Source: Yamadazyma tenuis (lineage: Eukaryota > Ascomycota > Pichiomycetes > Serinales > Debaryomycetaceae). Taken from it: 64,000 bases of DNA. Position numbers and translations under genes: made by a program. Shown in pieces: positions 46,101-55,900 of the stretch (position 1 is the first letter of the stretch; every line of letters starts with the position of its first letter). The stretch is from positions 248,001-312,000 of the forward strand of contig NC_089464.1 of NCBI RefSeq assembly GCF_029203305.1, written 5' to 3'. The notes under the pieces were generated by a model. The model was given only the letters and a program-made list of their open reading frames with translations, did not search any database and was not told the DNA's origin.

Positions 46101-46531
46101 ATGCACCAGCACTTTCCCAAGCTGATATTGGAATAGCTATTTCTAATGGAACTGAAATAGCCATTGAGAGTGCCGATATGGTTATCATGAATGAGAGTAA
46201 TGATATTTTAGGTATTCCAATTGCTTTAGATATCAGCCAAAAAACATTCAGAAAGATTAAAATGAATTTTGTATGGGCCATGATATACAATATTTTCATG
46301 GTTCCATTTGCTATGGGATGCTTTTTACCCCTTGGGATAGTATTGCCACCTATGGCAGCTGGTTTGGCTATGGCTTTCAGTTCTATCAGTGTTGTTTTAA
46401 GCTCATTAATGCTCAATAGATGGAAATTCGATTTCAAACCTGATTACGATTACAAAGTTGATTATGAAAACTTTATGGAATTTGACCTTAAAGGATTTGA
46501 TGTTGACGATTTTAATAGATTTACAAAGTAA
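43154..46531 (+). CDS. CCC2: Copper-transporting P1B-type ATPase (CCC2/CRP1-like)
   Basis: This P1B-ATPase moves copper across Golgi or plasma membranes, and Ccc2 loads copper on the Fet3 multicopper oxidase. The 1125-aa product starts at the ATG at 43154. Three N-terminal heavy-metal-binding repeats carry GMTCGAC, GMTCGAC and GMTCGSC. The membrane metal site is VACPCALGLASP, the phosphorylation site FDKTGTLTTG, the nucleotide-binding histidine SEHPIAKA, and the hinge GDGINDAPAL. At least three CTG codons in the metal-binding repeats sit at positions where the other repeats have Ser or other polar residues, evidence for CTG-Ser decoding. The first 700 bp are visibly GC-richer than the rest. 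Candida yeasts have both a Golgi (CCC2) and an efflux (CRP1) type; CCC2 is the default call. Confidence 0.85.
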   Translation: MTDELMLKLVVQISGMTCGACSASITLAVSQLDGVSEVSVSLITEEGLVKFDHNKITSKQIIDTIEDCGFDANSVSESLLGSLDLQDLLITSVSIQGMTCGACSASITTSLENINGVLEVSVNLITEDGKITHDVSVTPEMIVGAIEDCGFDASITGSEQANVSHNTLTQSTIAITGMTCGSCLASITKALELLPGVSAVTVSLLTEEAVIKYTESQISVQELLETIENCGFDARLESSKLLGIVENDEEVIALQIYGLGEGVDVHDFQYNIEALFKSFGSGIVSFQLNVDSNVYDVMNTHGNDVTESLVNPRSRDLDVVEDGDHLINELTIVYNSSIIGVRDLIEKLDTIDPNISFLILNSVDQSSNMQLKLLLKTKEISYWRSNFFWCLVVGAPVLVLSKTQNTHFWKTKVIFAGLFWTTFIQGVLASYVQFKLGITFLKKFVQFVRNRGSGATMDILVCISTMISYLFSVLSTVVCVWNGTTSKPPLVLFDTSTMIILYISIGKWLENRAKGATSTALSKLISLTPGNCVIVSDIPKYESYLQSLRQEKAGETKLEEGENFPTKTIEIDLVQKNDIAIVLPGAKVPADGEIIFGDSEIDESLLTGESLPVYKKVGDKVIGGSVNGPGLLHVQVTKIGKNSQLQKIIKLVKESQMSKAPVQRYSDYIASRFVPCILILAFLTFAFWVGFCFMKSSPLPKVFQMEENGKFFVCLKLAISVIVVACPCALGLASPTAIMVGTGLAAKNGVLIKGGDILEKASDLHIILFDKTGTLTTGQMSLSSYKILNQKISDFDWWQLIGGLESSSEHPIAKALMKISRKQLGMFAEDNFAPMLKNFESLTGLGVKGELIYNKETFNLILGNKRLLELSSIQMDEIESTNTLLYVIINNECHGYIELSDEIKPSAKSVVSYLKHKKYIVGMVTGDNYKVAEKVGKELGIIKSNIFSEVSPLHKDKIVTDLRNKFGGPSNVKISFVGDGINDAPALSQADIGIAISNGTEIAIESADMVIMNESNDILGIPIALDISQKTFRKIKMNFVWAMIYNIFMVPFAMGCFLPLGIVLPPMAAGLAMAFSSISVVLSSLMLNRWKFDFKPDYDYKVDYENFMEFDLKGFDVDDFNRFTK

Positions 46532-46856
46532 TTTTTGTTTTGTGTATGTTAATTCACAATAATTAATGTTAAGTCGTGTGTGACCATCCGCTAAATTTTT
46601 TATGAGTTTTAGTTGATGTCCATTTAGCCTAATCAAACAACCCAGGTTATATAGTAAAACATGGCCTAAAAATGTTGAAAAAATGCTTTTCGATTTGATG
46701 TATAATTGACCATAGGCTGTACGTCTTTATATTCTGTAAAGCATCAATTTTAAATTTTATGTTATGCACAACTTTGCTTTTGTTAGGCAGATTTTGCCAA
46801 TTTTACTATAAATACTGTAACCTTTGTATTTTTTTTCCCTTATCTCTATAGTAAAC
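46532..46856. promoter_or_regulatory. AT-rich intergenic region upstream of the 239-aa gene
   Basis: This 325-bp region is strongly AT-rich. TATAAATA at 46807-46814 sits 43 bp before the ATG at 46857. A pyrimidine tract ending in CTATAG lies just before the ATG and could be read as a 3' splice site, but I see no good 5' splice site or branch point upstream. Confidence 0.4.
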
Positions 46857-47576
46857 ATGGATACTATTGACAAACTTGAAACTATTTCTGGTTTACGAAA
46901 GAGGAAGTTTCGGTCTAAGATCCCAAAGTTTAAATTTCTTTCCAAGCTCTTTAACAAGAAGAAAGCTATTATCAAGGAATTGGAAAGCATCTTAAAAAGT
47001 ATCAAGAAGATCAAGAAATTGAAGGCTGAGACCCCAGAGATTTCTACAAGAGGTCTATCAGAAAAGAAAGATGAAATTATAGAAAGTCTTTTAGTCAAGG
47101 TGTTTGTTGCTTTGAAGGACAGTGAATTGATAACCCCAATGCTAGAGTTCTCTCTCACTGACGAACAAGTAAGAGGAGGATTAGTCAAGACCACCGTTGA
47201 CCTTTTGAAGGCAAATGTCATTCCATGGGAAGAAATATTCACAGCCTTAAAGGAAAGTGGATTAGCTGTTGAAGTTGTTCGATTCTTATTAACAGACCCT
47301 GAAACTATAGAAGGAGAAATTGACTTAATTCTCGAATTGATTCCCAGATTGATTGAAGAAAAAGTCATCAATCTCGAAGACTTGTTGAAGATTTTACCCC
47401 ATACCTATACCACCACTACGAAAACTGGTACTACTACCACTGAAACCATCAGTTTTCCCTCTGGTGGGGATTCTGTCCTTGTTGAACTCCCTATCACAAC
47501 ATTGTTGACATTTTTCGCAACCAACCAAACTTTGGTCGTTCCCACACCAACACCTACAGTCAATGGATTTTTGTGA
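46857..47576 (+). CDS. Unrecognised 239-aa protein, helical repeat with Thr-rich tail
   Basis: No family was recognised with confidence. The ATG at 46857 starts a short acidic segment followed by a very basic stretch (residues 14-37, many Lys/Arg, with dibasic sites). A helical region at about 75-180 shows two related blocks. Each has a form like FxALKxSxL followed by a hydrophobic helix and LTDxE/LTDPE, suggesting a short internal repeat. The last 60 residues are Thr-rich (TTTTKTGTTTTE) and end in a moderately hydrophobic tail. The layout faintly recalls secreted Candida proteins of the Op4 type, but no signal peptide is visible at this start. A missing upstream exon, a truncated gene or a cytosolic protein are all possible. 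It converges with the GPI-protein gene (121 bp). Confidence 0.65.
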   Translation: MDTIDKLETISGLRKRKFRSKIPKFKFLSKLFNKKKAIIKELESILKSIKKIKKLKAETPEISTRGLSEKKDEIIESLLVKVFVALKDSELITPMLEFSLTDEQVRGGLVKTTVDLLKANVIPWEEIFTALKESGLAVEVVRFLLTDPETIEGEIDLILELIPRLIEEKVINLEDLLKILPHTYTTTTKTGTTTTETISFPSGGDSVLVELPITTLLTFFATNQTLVVPTPTPTVNGFL

Positions 47577-47697
47577 AGTCACAAATATCTTGGAACAAAA
47601 CAAACCGGCCATTTATCTACAGGTCATACTTACATCAAAGGTATCATATTAGAAAACATACAACACTTAATAAATTAAGCACTAAAAACTAGTTGAC

Positions 47698-47946
47698 TTA
47701 CAAAGCCAACAAAGCACCAGCAGCTAAAGCAGCAGCACCAACAGCGTATTGCTTGTTGGCAGCACCCTCCCAAGTAGAAACGTTGGCAACGGTGGTGTTA
47801 GCGGCAGAAGAAGTAGCAGCTGGACAGTCAGTGACTTCGGTACCACAAGAAGTGATGGTGACCAAGGTAGATTCGAGGTCAGTTTCAGTGACAGTGGCAG
47901 CAGAAACAACGGCTGAGAATAACAAAGCGACAGTGGAGAATTGCAT
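47698..47946 (-). CDS. Small GPI-anchored cell-wall protein (Ccw12/Pga59-like)
   Basis: This 82-aa protein has a classical signal peptide (MQFSTVALLFSAVVSAA) and a Ser/Thr-rich mature part with LVTITSC and a second cysteine (TDC). Two N-glycosylation sites (NTT, NVS) are present. The C-terminal hydrophobic tail (AVGAAALAAGALLAL) follows small residues suitable as a GPI attachment site. The mature wall protein would be only about 45 residues. This matches the short mannoproteins of the Ccw12/Pga59/Pga62 kind that coat the yeast cell wall. Strong codon usage and a good TATA box suggest high expression. Orthology to one named member cannot be decided at this length. Confidence 0.87.
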   Translation of the reverse strand: MQFSTVALLFSAVVSAATVTETDLESTLVTITSCGTEVTDCPAATSSAANTTVANVSTWEGAANKQYAVGAAALAAGALLAL

Positions 47947-49015
47947 TTTAACGATAGACTAAGTTGGATTAATAAACAAAAGTTTGAATAGAGAAAAGAA
48001 AAAGGATTTTTACAATGTGGGAAAAATCGGGCTTTATATAAGCAAAACTTGGGAGGCAGTATTTGTGACGATCGGACATGTTGCCTTGCACAAAATAAAC
48101 ATAAAAAATAAATCGCCTCTAAGTGTGCAGACCACTGCCTAATGGGGATACTCGCTTGCACGTAGCCTACTGAAAGCGGTAGTGCGCTTCCCCTATTAAG
48201 TTGGTCTCGACCCACAGCCATGGTTCGATTATGTTTACGCACTAAAGCTCAGTTTTGTGTTCACTTTGTGTGTTGTTTTATCCCTCATTAGGAAAGTCAT
48301 TACTCTCGTCCCCCGTTTTATAGCTCCCGGTTGTGACAATATGCAGTAGCCGGTAATATATGGCTGGGAATGTAATGAACAATTTTCTCGGGGGCCTCGA
48401 GTTGCTTTGTTGTGAAGGTCGACAATCATTGCTCGAATGGATATTATTTTGTGAAAAATTTCCTCCCTGCATTTTAGAGCCGCCTATCTCCAATTGTTCA
48501 GTCTAGTCGTTAACGAAATAGCCATTTACAATTAGAACAGTCAGTGAGTAAACCGGACGTTATTACAATTAGTTCAATTTCATCCCTCTATTATCTTTTG
48601 TTTCCGACTGGGACTAATTTTCGTATGTTTCAGAGGTGGAACTAGAGGTGATCTTCGAAAAAAATTTTCACGTCAAAAAGCCCACATGAAGGATTTCTTT
48701 TTTGTTTTTGCGAGAAGATGCCGCAATTGCAGATACCATACGTATGGTTGTAAAGATAACCGATGTATGTACAACGGTTTAATAGTGATCGTAAAGCACT
48801 CTATTTATCTCGGTCACTTACGTGCAATTATTCAGAAGATGGAATTTTGTAGTGAATTGCATAGATAGCTCTGCCAGCACGGTAGAACCGCCGCACGAGG
48901 AATGGTGCGCCGTCTCCGCTTTCTAAGAAGCGGAATTTTGTCAGGCTTTTTATATTTTCACTCTACTGTCTTTCTGTTTTTTTCTTCACAAGGAATTCCC
49001 CTATTACATTAAAAA
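47947..49015. promoter_or_regulatory. 1.07-kb promoter region of the GPI protein gene
   Basis: This is the upstream region of the small wall-protein gene and the 3' flank of MTR10. It has a TATA box at 48032-48040 and several short poly-A/T runs. Its length fits the large promoters usual for highly regulated wall genes. A 60-codon frame at 48686-48868 shows no recognisable content. No RNA gene was seen. Confidence 0.45.
48032..48040 (-). promoter_or_regulatory. TATA box of the GPI wall-protein gene
   Basis: On the minus strand this reads TATATAAAG, a perfect match to the yeast TATA consensus. It lies about 90 bp upstream of the ATG at 47946. Confidence 0.65.
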
Positions 49016-51841
49016 TTATATAATAGTTCTCTTGACGTTCTTTCTAGTATACCAGTCGATATAGTCCTTCAATGAGTTACGAATTCTCTTTTGGTCCTTG
49101 TTCTCTACAGCCACTTCCACAATACTGTTGAACTTGTTTAATTGCTTGACATCGTTGTTTGGTAGGCTGCTAAAGATATTCATTAACCAGTTTACCACTA
49201 AGTTGGGTGGCCCGAGAATGATGACTTTCAAGATCAACTCATTCATGTCATAGATGATCGTATCATTGTTGGTATTGTTGAACCGGAAGATCAAACTGTG
49301 AATTAGTTTGTATAGGATTTGCTCCCCTTTGGATTCCAATACACTCAGAACCTTGAACTTAATGAGGGCTTCATCTCTGATATCCACAAATGAAATAGGG
49401 AGATTCGAAGATCCAAAACTTATCAAGTCAATCAAGTAATGAACGATGGAAATCACGCTCTCAAAGTTTTCCAAAGAATCTATCAAAACCATCGAGCTCT
49501 CAATAGATGGATTCAATACCGCCGAATCATGTAAATCAAAGAATTGATTTGGATAGTACATAAGGAAGTCATCCAACATCCGGAAGAAGTCCTCGATAAC
49601 ATCGGGGATCCCACTGATGTTCTTTGCTGAGCTCAATGATGTGAAAAAGTAATTGGCTTGCTCAACACCAAATTTGCACACAGTGTTTATCAAATCAGGC
49701 TCAAACGCCTCCTCATCTCCAAAGACCTTCAAGATAGTTCCACTCACATAAAGATAGCACCCGAAATTATTCACCTTAAATCCTTCAATCAATAATGTGA
49801 TAATGTCTTTCAAGTTATCCAACAAGTAGATATTGAAGGATTCCACTGACACTTTGATTAACTTCATGATTTTCTCGTTAATGGTTAAATTGTTTAAGTA
49901 CTTGAACAAGTACTTGTTAACAATGGGAAGAACAACACCAACAAAGGCTCCCACAGTCTTGTTCTCATAAATCTCATAGTCTTTGACCTTTAGGATCTTG
50001 AATAAAGCTGCTAAAAGTTCGAATTTTTGTCCAATCAAATCAGCATTGTTGGATTCATATAATTCGTCAAGCTTATTCAAAATTGGCTGCAAGAACAACA
50101 TGATAGTATCGTATAACTTTGGATCATTTTCTTTGAAGTTTCGTAAGATGTAGCCAATACCTTCGATCAATTCTATGTTGGATTCGAAATCGATCTTGCC
50201 ATTGATTTCATTGTAAACAAGGTACAACTGCTCCAAGTAATTGATAAGTAATTTTGAACAGTCTTGACAGAAGTACATCAAAGCGTTGGTGGAAGAAATG
50301 AGAATAGATTTGTAGTCCTTAGGATTAAGTGACGATGCATTTTGTTTGTCGAATCCTTTGATAATGTAATTCAACTGGATTTCTAAAAATTCTGGGTTTG
50401 CGCTGGTCCATTCAGTGTATCTTCCTAACACCAATGTAGCACTATATCTGATCTTTGGATGCTCTGGTAAGTTGATCAAATAATTCATTATTTGGGGGAG
50501 AAGAATATTTTCGGTCTTGGGGATCTCTTTAGCCATAGATCTCATAGAGAACAAAGCACTTTCCAAATTCTGCCATTTCAAGTTAGACGAGTTGGAGAAC
50601 GCTTTAATTCGTTCGAAAGGTATAGACAACGCCTTATGGGATCCAACTATCACAGTTGCATCCTTGAGAACATCACCCATTTCATATCTGAATTCTTTGA
50701 ACTTATCTTCTTGTTCTTTATCTCCTCCAAAGTTGTCGTCATCTGGGTAAGTCAATTTAACCAATATGATTCTTATAAGTTCTTCATAGATGGGAACAAA
50801 AATAATTCTGCAGTTCTTGAATGTAGGTATAGTCAAAAGTTGTTTCAAAAGGTACCAGAAATAGAATGAGTAATGAATGATGTTCAAATCATGATCTTCC
50901 CTTAAGAAGCCCAATAAGATTTCAACCAAAGGCTTGAATTCATCAGGATTCTTGGCCACTAGCACATGCCAACTTTCACAACTTTCCACGTACAATTTGG
51001 CAAGAATTTCGAAATTTTCCTCATCAACTTTGATAAATTTGTTTAACTCAATCAACTTCATTAATAACGCCCTTATGAGGTCCAAGTTATCAATATCTCT
51101 TGTTTCTCTGATTATGACCACCAAACAATCAATGGATTTTTCAAAGTAATCTTCGTTACTTATGGAATTAAAAATGAGGTTGGTTAAAGAATTAATCTTC
51201 AAGAAGCTTTCAATAGGAGATTCCTTGATCCAGTTAACCAAACAATCCAAGATCAAAAGCTCATGTCCTTCAACAAAACTGTCAAAGAGTAAAAACACCT
51301 GTTCGATGTTGGATTCGTTCATGATCAGATTCGTTCTTTGTTCAAACTCTTCATCAGTCAAATAAGTCTTGTTAATGTCATTGATTTCTTCAGGTAAAAT
51401 CTTCAAGAACTCAAACAAGTTATCCACAAGTTTATTGTTGACAAAAAACTCCACCAAGCTATTCAAAGGATTAGTCCAACTAAGATCTTGCAACATCAAC
51501 TGGCATAAACAGATATTCAATTGGATCCTTATAAGCTTGTAAGAACTATTATTGTTGTACTTGACCAACAAGTTTAAGACCACATCTCGTAACTGTCCCA
51601 AGTTTTCTTCGTTGACTTGTTCAAGATCATAAGTCAACTTGTTCCTTAAAGTTTGCGTTAAGAATAGTTTGGTTTGAATGTCAGTATCATCGTTTCCCAT
51701 TAAATACTCATTACAGACTTGCCAAGATTCTTTAGACTTCTGGAAGTTCTCGAGGAACTCCATCGCTTGACGTTTAAGTTCTCGGTCCGCATTGGAGTAC
51801 ATAGTACCCAACGCACTGACCACGTCCGATATTTCAAACAT
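49016..51841 (-). CDS. MTR10: MTR10 karyopherin (transportin-3 type importin)
   Basis: Mtr10 is an importin-beta family receptor that imports SR-type mRNA-binding proteins such as Npl3 and takes part in tRNA transport. The 941-aa product begins with the typical importin/exportin N-terminal HEAT repeats (REL KRQAMEFLENFQKSKESW; AQTLRNKLTYDLE-like LTQTLRNKLTYDLEQ). It is helical throughout, with no other domain. Distinctive shared patches with yeast Mtr10 are NPLNSLVEFF, ILPEEINDI, IDCLVVIIRETRD near residue 230, and EDKFKEFRYEMGDVLKDATVIVG near 380. The last tells it apart from Los1 and other karyopherins. Length is close to the Saccharomyces protein (972). Its ATG at 51841 lies 223 bp from the divergent GUK1 start. 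Confidence 0.92.
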   Translation of the reverse strand: MFEISDVVSALGTMYSNADRELKRQAMEFLENFQKSKESWQVCNEYLMGNDDTDIQTKLFLTQTLRNKLTYDLEQVNEENLGQLRDVVLNLLVKYNNNSSYKLIRIQLNICLCQLMLQDLSWTNPLNSLVEFFVNNKLVDNLFEFLKILPEEINDINKTYLTDEEFEQRTNLIMNESNIEQVFLLFDSFVEGHELLILDCLVNWIKESPIESFLKINSLTNLIFNSISNEDYFEKSIDCLVVIIRETRDIDNLDLIRALLMKLIELNKFIKVDEENFEILAKLYVESCESWHVLVAKNPDEFKPLVEILLGFLREDHDLNIIHYSFYFWYLLKQLLTIPTFKNCRIIFVPIYEELIRIILVKLTYPDDDNFGGDKEQEDKFKEFRYEMGDVLKDATVIVGSHKALSIPFERIKAFSNSSNLKWQNLESALFSMRSMAKEIPKTENILLPQIMNYLINLPEHPKIRYSATLVLGRYTEWTSANPEFLEIQLNYIIKGFDKQNASSLNPKDYKSILISSTNALMYFCQDCSKLLINYLEQLYLVYNEINGKIDFESNIELIEGIGYILRNFKENDPKLYDTIMLFLQPILNKLDELYESNNADLIGQKFELLAALFKILKVKDYEIYENKTVGAFVGVVLPIVNKYLFKYLNNLTINEKIMKLIKVSVESFNIYLLDNLKDIITLLIEGFKVNNFGCYLYVSGTILKVFGDEEAFEPDLINTVCKFGVEQANYFFTSLSSAKNISGIPDVIEDFFRMLDDFLMYYPNQFFDLHDSAVLNPSIESSMVLIDSLENFESVISIVHYLIDLISFGSSNLPISFVDIRDEALIKFKVLSVLESKGEQILYKLIHSLIFRFNNTNNDTIIYDMNELILKVIILGPPNLVVNWLMNIFSSLPNNDVKQLNKFNSIVEVAVENKDQKRIRNSLKDYIDWYTRKNVKRTII

Positions 51842-52064
51842 TTTGTATGCCTGCTAAACAAAATCTCAACTTACATAGTCGCAATTTCTTGCGCATCGTC
51901 AAAGTCGTGTGCACATCAGACGAACGGCCTCATTGAAAGCGTGTTGGATTTTAGCAGAAAAATAGTTGAGACGTAAACATACCAGTTTAGACCGAAAGCG
52001 AACCGAAAGGACGTTAAGCCTAAACATAACATCCTATAAACACTCCAGAATAATTCGAAAAATC

Positions 52065-52625
52065 ATGAGCACTCCGGTTGTCATTTCTGGTCCAAGTGGA
52101 ACTGGTAAAAGTACTTTAATAAAGAAGTTATTCGCCGAATTCCCTGACAAATTTGGATTTTCTATCAGTCATAGCACAAGAAAAGCAAGACCACAGGAAG
52201 CTGATGGAGTCGACTACCATTTTACCACTATTGAAAACTTCAAGGACTTGATTTCCAAGGACGAGTTTCTTGAATGGGCCCAGTTTTCTGGCAATTATTA
52301 CGGAACCTCCAAGAAGGCTGTGGACCAAGTGGCTAAAGAGGGAAAGATTTGCTTATTGGACATCGATATGCAAGGAGTTAAGGCTATCAAGGAATCCAAC
52401 TTAAAAGCCAAGTATTTGTTTGTGGCACCTCCATCCGTTGATGTGTTGAAACAAAGATTAGTGGGAAGAGGTACTGAAACTGAAGAGTCGATTCAAAAGC
52501 GGTTAGATGCTGCTACTCGTGAGTTAGAGTTCGCCGAGACCGGTATTCATGACAAGATCATTGTGAATCACGACTTGGACAAAGCCTACGAAGAATTCAA
52601 GTCGTTTATTTTGGAGTCCCAGTAA
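52065..52625 (+). CDS. GUK1: GUK1 guanylate kinase
   Basis: Guk1 phosphorylates GMP to GDP with ATP, an essential step in GTP supply and in GDP-mannose formation for the cell wall. The 186-aa product (187 in Saccharomyces) has the P-loop GPSGTGKST at residues 9-17. The GMP-binding region follows with SHSTRKARPQEADGVDYHF and EFLEWAQFSGNYYGTS-type sequence. DIDMQGVKAI and the lid RGTETEESIQKRL come next. The open frame extends 33 codons upstream without an ATG, so the ATG at 52065 is the start. It diverges from MTR10 and converges with the ADR1-type regulator (327 bp). Confidence 0.97.
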   Translation: MSTPVVISGPSGTGKSTLIKKLFAEFPDKFGFSISHSTRKARPQEADGVDYHFTTIENFKDLISKDEFLEWAQFSGNYYGTSKKAVDQVAKEGKICLLDIDMQGVKAIKESNLKAKYLFVAPPSVDVLKQRLVGRGTETEESIQKRLDAATRELEFAETGIHDKIIVNHDLDKAYEEFKSFILESQ

Positions 52626-52952
52626 ATGGAATGTGTGGTTGCGAGCGTATTTTCCTTCTGAATTGAACTAATTAAAATGGAGTCAAATTGGGTGCAAAAA
52701 CCGCGTTTATGAGAATGACAGTGATTTTGTGAATACAAAGTGTTCACCTGTTAACCATATCCTATTAATGATAAAATCTACATAGAAAACCTACAAAATT
52801 CCAATTCCCTTCAGATAATTGTAAATTTTGAAAGACTTTATTTTAATCGAAAACCACTTTACCAGCGCATTTAAACTTATCAACTTCATAAATACGTATA
52901 TTACATTTCCATAATACAATAAATACAATAAATAAGGACAAATAGTACCAGA
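52626..52952. other. Convergent intergenic region GUK1 / zinc-finger gene
   Basis: This 327-bp gap lies between two converging genes and should hold both 3' UTRs and terminators. It is AT-rich, with a short AATACAATAAAT direct repeat at about 52914-52935. Nothing coding is visible. Confidence 0.5.
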
Positions 52953-55900
52953 CTATTTGTGTTTGTTTTCGTAACTTATAAGGAACTTTCTAATTTGTGC
53001 AAGGTTAGCAGACAACTTTTCGAAGATGGCAAAGTTAAGTTTCTGAGTATGGATCTTAAGGAGGAGAATTTCTCCCATGTTAAGAATGTACAAGATACTT
53101 GAATAGCTAAGATCTTCTTGGAGGTCCAAGTGGTATACGGTAGTCAAACCAAAGCCCTTCTGGAGGTGCTGGAGGAGTTCTAGCATCTCTTTGAACTTGG
53201 ATGTCAAAACTAACTTGTAGTTCGATAATGGGTATTTCAAATATTTGAGTAGGAGAACCGCACTTAACGAGCAAAGATGAAAAATAGATTGAGCAAGAAT
53301 CAAGTTCATGTCATTAACCATTACCTCATCGGTGAAATGGACTCCCAAAAGATTCTCAAAGCTGGTTTCGTCAAGATCTTCATCCATGAAATCTCGATCT
53401 TTTGCCTTGTTGGGTGATGTGATGGACTTTTCACATTTAGTCAATAAGAACTTTAAAGAAACTAATGAATAGTCCAATATTTTATCAACTTTGGAGAATT
53501 CATTCAATTTAACTGAATTGAGTAAGTTCTCAAATTGCTTTATAAGCTCATTATGGTTCTTTAACCAACTTTGTTGTTTCAAAAGCTTGAAGTCCAAAAT
53601 AGATGAGATCTTGATGAAGTTCGTGAGAACAGAGTAGTCCTGTATCTGTGGACTACATGGACTGTCCTTGAGAAACACCGTCAAGTTATTCAAAATGTTA
53701 ACAGTGTTCAAGTTCGAATTGAATTGGTTAATTTCGAAAATACCATGAACCAATGTCACAAACCCATAGTTCGACAAGTCATTCATTATACTCAAGTTCT
53801 TGTTGTTGCTGAAGTTCAATAAATTAGAGTTCTTAGAAATCTTTAACAACAAATCCTTGAAGTATAATACTGGCTGCTTCTCTTCAGAGTCAATGGCCAA
53901 GTTGAGATGTCCCGTTTCTTTGAAATGTTGGTAGTTCTTACAATTCCAGCAAGCTTCGTCTAATTTGTTAGGCAATTCAGTGTTGTTTAAGTCATTGATA
54001 CTTAACGTCAATGGGATGTTATAGTAAATCAACAAAAAGTTGGTCAATCTATAGATCATGAAAATGATTCTCGATTGGGACTGTAAACTGATACCATTGT
54101 TGAAAAGAAGTTCTTCATTCATGACACTGTTATCAAATAAAGAGTCCAGTTTACCTGACTTAGACACATTCAAGTTTTCCTCTTCTTGTGGATTGATACT
54201 AAAATAAACCTTGTGTTTCTTATTCACATTCTCCTTAATACTTGTTTTCACCAAAGAGTTCAATGCATTGAGTTGTCTGATGACGATAAACACGTTGTTC
54301 TCGTTATCACTGAACAAGCCGTAAATGACAGACAACGTTAATGATTGAATCAACCATAAAGGATTGTTATTCTTTGTCTCCTGCTTCGTTTTACGAGTTT
54401 CCAAATAGATGTGGATAGTTCGTCTCGAAGCCTCATACAAATGCTCCGAATCACTCTTACTATTGGACAACAATGCACCAATTGTAGCAGTCAACAAAGG
54501 CAAACAAGCTCTTGAGCTTTCATTAGAGTAATCTTCATTGGAAGTCATCATCATGATTTCATATTCATTAAGCTTGGATGGGTGAATGAATGGAAAGTGC
54601 AACAAAAATGTGTTAATAAAGAATTCAAGGTAAAATTCCAACTTTTCATTACTAGGTATTATGGGGTTCAGAATTCCATTGATGGGATACTTGCTCAAGG
54701 ATTTGTTGATCATGTTCCGCAAGTTTGCAGTATACATTCTATTCTTTGCATAGGATGTCAACTTCAAATTGTTGAAGTTAGTTGTATTCTCAATGTTCAA
54801 TAACTGGGATTGGTTCAAGTAGTTATTAGGTGAGTTGTAACTTGGAGAATCGATATTGGAGGATGTGATTGAAGGGTTGTCACCATAAAAGGAGTAACCA
54901 TTGGGCATGAACTTTGAACTGACATCGATTTCGTTGGTCAAGTCACCAATATCATGTATGAAGTTCAAATCAAATTGGTCTACTGAAGGAGGTTTCAGGT
55001 TCTGCTTGCCACTGTTTGGTTGACGCTGAGAATGACCATGGAAAGCCATTTGGGAATGAGATCTAGAGTTGGGGTTGGAGTTAGAATTAGAATTTGAAGA
55101 AGAATTCAAATGGTCCTCCTCGAATTCCTGTTTTATGGGCGTCAACATGGTGTTCAATTTGAACTCGCTATTGAAATTCGTGGTCATCATCAGCTCGGGA
55201 ATATCATAGAAAGAATACCCATAAATCTCTTTATCATCATCGTCTCCATTCCTAGTACTATTGCCCAGCTCTAAATTTCCATTAGAAATACCGTGCTTGC
55301 CAAAATCATTTTGCATTGTTACTGTTGGCATCATATAGTGCATGTTATTAAGATCGAACTTTTTGTCCTTTAGCTCGGAGCTATTCATACCAGGGATCGA
55401 TGATAAGCTATTAAGCCACGACAGTTCGTCATAGTTCTGAGAAGGAGCCAATTGTGGGGTGGAAAACTCAACATTCTCGGCCCCCGTATACAATTCGTTA
55501 AATTCAGGAACATTAGCAGCATAATTCTGACCTGACTGAGCAGAAAAGGACGCCCCACGGCCCCGGAAAAATAGATGTTTCAGTAAATCCGAGTTCTTTC
55601 TTGACTTCTTGAAAACATGGTTCTGCCCCGGAGGACTGACAATTTTACTAGAAGAAGTATTGGGGGCAGACGAGAGGGACTGAGACCTTGAATGGCTATG
55701 GGTCATTTGTTGCATCTGCTGAAGCTGGCTGTGGATCGGATCTGATCCGAAGAGGTTGAGATTGAAGTTGATATCGTGGTCTCCATGGTCATCGCTTGAC
55801 TTGTCAAGTTTGTCAGGTGTAGGCATGGAGTCTGATTTTGTGGGGGAGGTGGGACCATCGATATCGCCAGCTTTCTTAACACTTTTGCGGCGTAAACGGG

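Noticed and set aside
46540..46857. Intron upstream of the 239-aa gene
   Set aside because: CTATAG after a pyrimidine tract resembles a 3' splice site, but no convincing 5' splice site or TACTAAC branch point was found. A TATA element sits where the intron would be. Kept only as a question in the findings.
48686..48868. 60-codon Cys-rich frame in the wall-protein promoter
   Set aside because: No signal peptide, no known cysteine pattern, and flanked by promoter-like AT-rich DNA.
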